A stretch of 9,107 nt of DNA from Ktedonobacterales bacterium. Its GTDB lineage: Bacteria; Chloroflexota; Ktedonobacteria; Ktedonobacterales; JACDGC01. Made by a program: the position numbers and the translations under genes. Location: the NCBI GenBank assembly GCA_013815535.1, contig JACDGC010000109.1, forward strand, positions 1-9,107, read 5' to 3'. Within the stretch, counting starts at the first letter, position 1, and every line of letters begins with the position of its first letter. The notes below the pieces were generated by a model. The model saw only the letters and a list, made by a program, of their open reading frames with translations. It made no database searches and was not told the DNA's origin. Of this stretch, positions 7,333 to 9,107 are shown piece by piece.

Positions 7333-7387
7333 CCACAACGCCCGCCCGCAAGATGGTTCGTGGCTCTCTTGCGGGCGGGCGCTGTGG
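7333..7387 (-). terminator. Strong hairpin terminator of the ApbE/ferric-reductase-like operon
   Basis: CCACA plus CGCCCGCCCGCAAGA (7333-7337 and 7339-7353) pairs with TCTTGCGGGCGGGCG plus TGTGG (7367-7381 and 7383-7387) around a 13-nt loop. The single odd position (7338/7382) is A opposite C in plus-strand RNA but G opposite U in minus-strand RNA. The 21-pair stem is therefore continuous only in the minus-strand transcript, which is the one that needs ending here. It starts 5 nt after the stop of the ferric-reductase-like gene. No U-tract follows. Confidence 0.85.
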
Positions 7388-7392
7388 GTGGA

Positions 7393-7977
7393 TCAACGTA
7401 CGGCAGTGGCCCCTGTCGCTCGTGGGCTGGCGAAGAGGCGCAGCGCGAAGATGAGCGCCACTGCCCCCGCGCTGGCACCATAGATGGCGCGCATGAACGG
7501 CTCGTTGGTGTCGCTGCCGGTCATCCAGCCATGCACCGTCACCAGGGCAAAGGTGACGATGCCCAGATAGTGGATGAGGTGCCAAAGGTTATAGGGGATG
7601 GCACGCTTGATCCATGAACTCAGCGACACGGCCACCAATCCATAGAACGCGAAGACGCCGATGTTCGTCGCGAGTGGGCGATAGGGTTCATTCAATGGGA
7701 CGAGCAGATTGATCCAGGCGAAGGGCTGAAAATCATCGAAAACCAACGAGATCAGATGCACTCCGATCAGGATCACCGCCAGGATGGAAAGGAACTGGTG
7801 CGCTTCATCGACCGTCCACGACAGGCGCTCGTTGGTGCGGCGTGCCAGCGTCCGCAGCAGCCCGAGCGCCACCGAGACGGCCAGCGCCAGATAGCCAGCC
7901 ACCGCCGCCGTGCGTGTCACATACCACAGGGTCGGGCTGCTTGCCACGACCAGATGCCCCATCATCGTAGCCACCAT
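7393..7977 (-). CDS. Ferric-reductase-like transmembrane protein, bis-heme b type, without flavin domain
   Basis: This is a 194-residue membrane protein with about five hydrophobic helices (roughly 17-43, 60-80, 103-121, 132-152, 163-183). H60 and H74 are 14 residues apart and H136 and H149 are 13 apart. This reproduces the spacing of the four heme ligands of NADPH oxidases and ferric reductases (H-x13-H and H-x12-H), so two stacked hemes b are expected. H133 is extra. The protein ends after the membrane part and has no FAD or NAD(P)H domain, so electrons must come from another protein, as with MsrQ-type partners. Its start overlaps the end of the FMN transferase gene by 16 nt, with GGGGGTGG about 6 nt before the ATG, which points to coupled translation. 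Likely role: carrying electrons across the membrane to or from a flavinylated protein. A metal or quinone substrate is not excluded. Confidence 0.88.
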   Translation of the reverse strand: MVATMMGHLVVASSPTLWYVTRTAAVAGYLALAVSVALGLLRTLARRTNERLSWTVDEAHQFLSILAVILIGVHLISLVFDDFQPFAWINLLVPLNEPYRPLATNIGVFAFYGLVAVSLSSWIKRAIPYNLWHLIHYLGIVTFALVTVHGWMTGSDTNEPFMRAIYGASAGAVALIFALRLFASPRATGATAVR

Positions 7978-8966
7978 AATTGACCACCCCCATGCGTGTG
8001 TAAATATTCAGTCAGATGTGTGGATGCCTGGGCGCGGCCATCACCCCGCAACAGGATGCCCGCCGTTCCTGGCAGCGTGTCGGGCGTGCCGCGCAGCAGC
8101 GCCACCTTGGCCGCCACCTCAGCGCGGGCGGCTGTTTCAGCCAGCACCGTCGCCATCGCGGGCACATCCCCCGCCGTCGCCGGACCCAGCCAGATATGCG
8201 CGGGGAAGCCCGTGCGTGGGTCCAGCAGATGATGACGCGTCAGGGTTCCTTGTTGCCACTGATGCTCGGTGGCGCCAGAGGTTGCGACGCCCCCCGCGCC
8301 CAAGGTCAGCACGGCGAGTTGGGCCTCTTGGCCGTCGGGCGGGGTCTGCACCGGGTCGGCCACCGCGATGGACCATAGCCCCCCTGGCAGCGGTCCCCCG
8401 CGTAGGCGCATGTCGCCGCCCAGCACGATCAGCACGTTGGGGAAAGCAGCGAAGCAGTGCTCCAGCACCGCATCGGCGGCCCAGCCCTTGCCGATGCCGC
8501 CAAAGTCGAGGCGCACCCCCTCTGGCAGACGGATGCGCTGCGTGGCGGCGTCGAGTTCCACCCCTCGCCACAGTTGCGTCGCAGGGGGCGCGGGCACGTC
8601 GCGCGCGGTGGTGCCGTCTTGCACGCTCGTGCGATAGTCGGCGGCATAACCAAGCATCTCCAGCCGTTCCAGCAGCGTCGGATCGAACAGGCCAGCGGTT
8701 TCATGAGCGGCGGCCAGCGCGGCCTCCGTGACGGCATAGAGCATCGCGGAGGCCGCAAACCATGTGCCGCCCGCGCGATTCAGCGCGCTCAGCTCGCTGG
8801 CGGCATCGAAGCGCGTCAAGCACGCCTCCGCCGCGCGCAGCCAGGCGAACCCCGCCGCGATGGCCGCCTCCGCTGCCGCACCCTCCACGGCTGGCGCGGC
8901 GACGTGGATGCTGCACGCGCTGCCCATGACGCGCGCATAGCGTTCGCTGATTGCCAGTGTCTCCAT
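7962..8966 (-). CDS. apbE: FAD:protein FMN transferase (ApbE family), no signal peptide
   Basis: This is a 334-residue flavin transferase that moves FMN from FAD onto a Ser or Thr of a target protein. From the ATG at 8966 the family landmarks occur in order: M14-G-S-A-C-S-I-H-V, T51-R-F-D with S57-E-L-S-A-L-N-R, F94-D-P-T, L153-D-F-G-G-I-G-K-G-W-A-A-D, L182-G-G-D-M-R, V227-A-T-S-G and H245-H-L-L-D-P-R-T-G. Near the end, E283 and K287 occupy the places where the founding enzymes have a metal-binding Asp and Thr. The N-terminus (METLAISERYARVMG) has no signal peptide or lipobox, so the protein should stay in the cytoplasm. GGTGA lies 5 nt before ATG 8966. An alternative GTG at 8975 would overlap the preceding stop as GTGA. 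The frame continues open upstream but is not coding-like. It overlaps the heme protein gene downstream. Confidence 0.92.
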   Translation of the reverse strand: METLAISERYARVMGSACSIHVAAPAVEGAAAEAAIAAGFAWLRAAEACLTRFDAASELSALNRAGGTWFAASAMLYAVTEAALAAAHETAGLFDPTLLERLEMLGYAADYRTSVQDGTTARDVPAPPATQLWRGVELDAATQRIRLPEGVRLDFGGIGKGWAADAVLEHCFAAFPNVLIVLGGDMRLRGGPLPGGLWSIAVADPVQTPPDGQEAQLAVLTLGAGGVATSGATEHQWQQGTLTRHHLLDPRTGFPAHIWLGPATAGDVPAMATVLAETAARAEVAAKVALLRGTPDTLPGTAGILLRGDGRAQASTHLTEYLHTHGGGQLWWLR

Positions 8967-8971
8967 CAGGG

Positions 8972-9107
8972 TCACCGCGATGGCCGCGTGGTCGCGGTGG
9001 GTTGCGGAATGGGCGCCTGCGTTGCCGTGGGTTGCGGAAACGGCGTATCCGTCGGCGTTGGCGCGGGATTGCCGCCGCCAACGGGATCGGGGGTCGCCGT
9101 GTCGGCT
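8972..9107 (-). CDS. C-terminal end of an unknown protein with Pro/Thr-rich tail (start beyond window edge)
   Basis: A minus-strand frame enters from the right edge and runs 44 codons to a TGA at 8972-8974, 5 nt before the ApbE ATG (or overlapping its alternative GTG as GTGA). The residues are almost only Pro, Thr, Ala, Gln and Asp, ending ...PTATTRPSR. This is the composition of an exported, disordered linker or tail. It is read as coding because the stop sits exactly at the ApbE start and the composition is protein-like, whereas the other frame open here gives an Arg/His-rich nonsense string. The family cannot be told from this piece. Given its place before ApbE and a heme b protein, it may be the protein that receives FMN, but no FMN-binding motif (S/T-G-A-T) is in view. 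Confidence 0.6.
   Translation of the reverse strand, partial: ADTATPDPVGGGNPAPTPTDTPFPQPTATQAPIPQPTATTRPSR
8987..9046 (-). repeat. Two 30-bp tandem coding repeats in the Pro/Thr tail
   Basis: Residues 21-30 (TPFPQPTATQ) and 31-40 (APIPQPTATT) of the visible piece are a 10-residue tandem repeat. At DNA level GTGGGTTGCGGAA recurs at 8997-9009 and 9027-9039 with a 30-nt period. More copies may lie outside the window. Confidence 0.6.

Noticed and set aside
7910..8731. Plus-strand open frame opposite ApbE and the heme protein
   Set aside because: The translation is Arg/Pro/Ala low-complexity text typical of an antisense frame. The minus-strand genes are certain.

Overview
The window looks like a piece of a moderately GC-rich bacterial chromosome, most likely from the phylum Chloroflexota (class Chloroflexia or a relative). 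That placement is an inference from gene style: a histidine kinase carrying an anti-sigma-factor-like (RskA-type) tail with a histidine-rich helical extension, a DinB-fold protein ending in a 'GEISITLG' motif, an Rv3369-type PPOX/FDOR flavoprotein and an orphan MsmX/UgpC-type ABC ATPase. There is no rRNA, tRNA, CRISPR array, transposase or phage gene. It reads as ordinary chromosomal DNA with several short operons.

Layout. (1) 1-822, minus: the N-terminal 274 residues of an exported lipoprotein of unknown function that runs off the left edge. (2) 961-1446, minus: a DinB-fold protein with a damaged metal site. (3) 1447-1706: a divergent control region with a good extended -10 promoter facing right, followed by a roughly 110-nt leader holding four consecutive inverted repeats. 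(4) 1707-2801, plus: an orphan sugar-type ABC ATPase, closed by a hairpin. (5) 2924-4188, plus: a two-gene operon of an alpha/beta hydrolase and an Rv3369-type flavin/deazaflavin split-barrel protein. A hairpin at 4212-4240 separates it from a convergent operon. (6) 4249-7229, minus: a single-domain response regulator followed by an 826-residue membrane histidine kinase fused to an extracytoplasmic RskA-like domain. (7) 7333-7387: a very strong hairpin that pairs perfectly only in minus-strand RNA and ends the last operon. (8) 7393-9107, minus: the end of an unknown Pro/Thr-tailed protein, an ApbE-type FMN transferase and a bis-heme ferric-reductase-like membrane protein, with starts and stops touching or overlapping.

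How they work together. The right-hand operon looks like a flavinylation and transmembrane electron-transfer module: ApbE attaches FMN covalently to a target protein, and the heme b membrane protein moves electrons across the membrane. The target is not visible, but the truncated upstream gene is the obvious candidate. The two-component pair next to it probably senses an envelope signal through the kinase's outer domain. With only a receiver as partner, its output must be protein-protein or must go through another regulator. The orphan ABC ATPase probably serves permeases encoded elsewhere. The most unusual items are the kinase/RskA-like fusion with its His-rich tail, the structured leader before the ATPase, and the DinB protein lacking a metal ligand.
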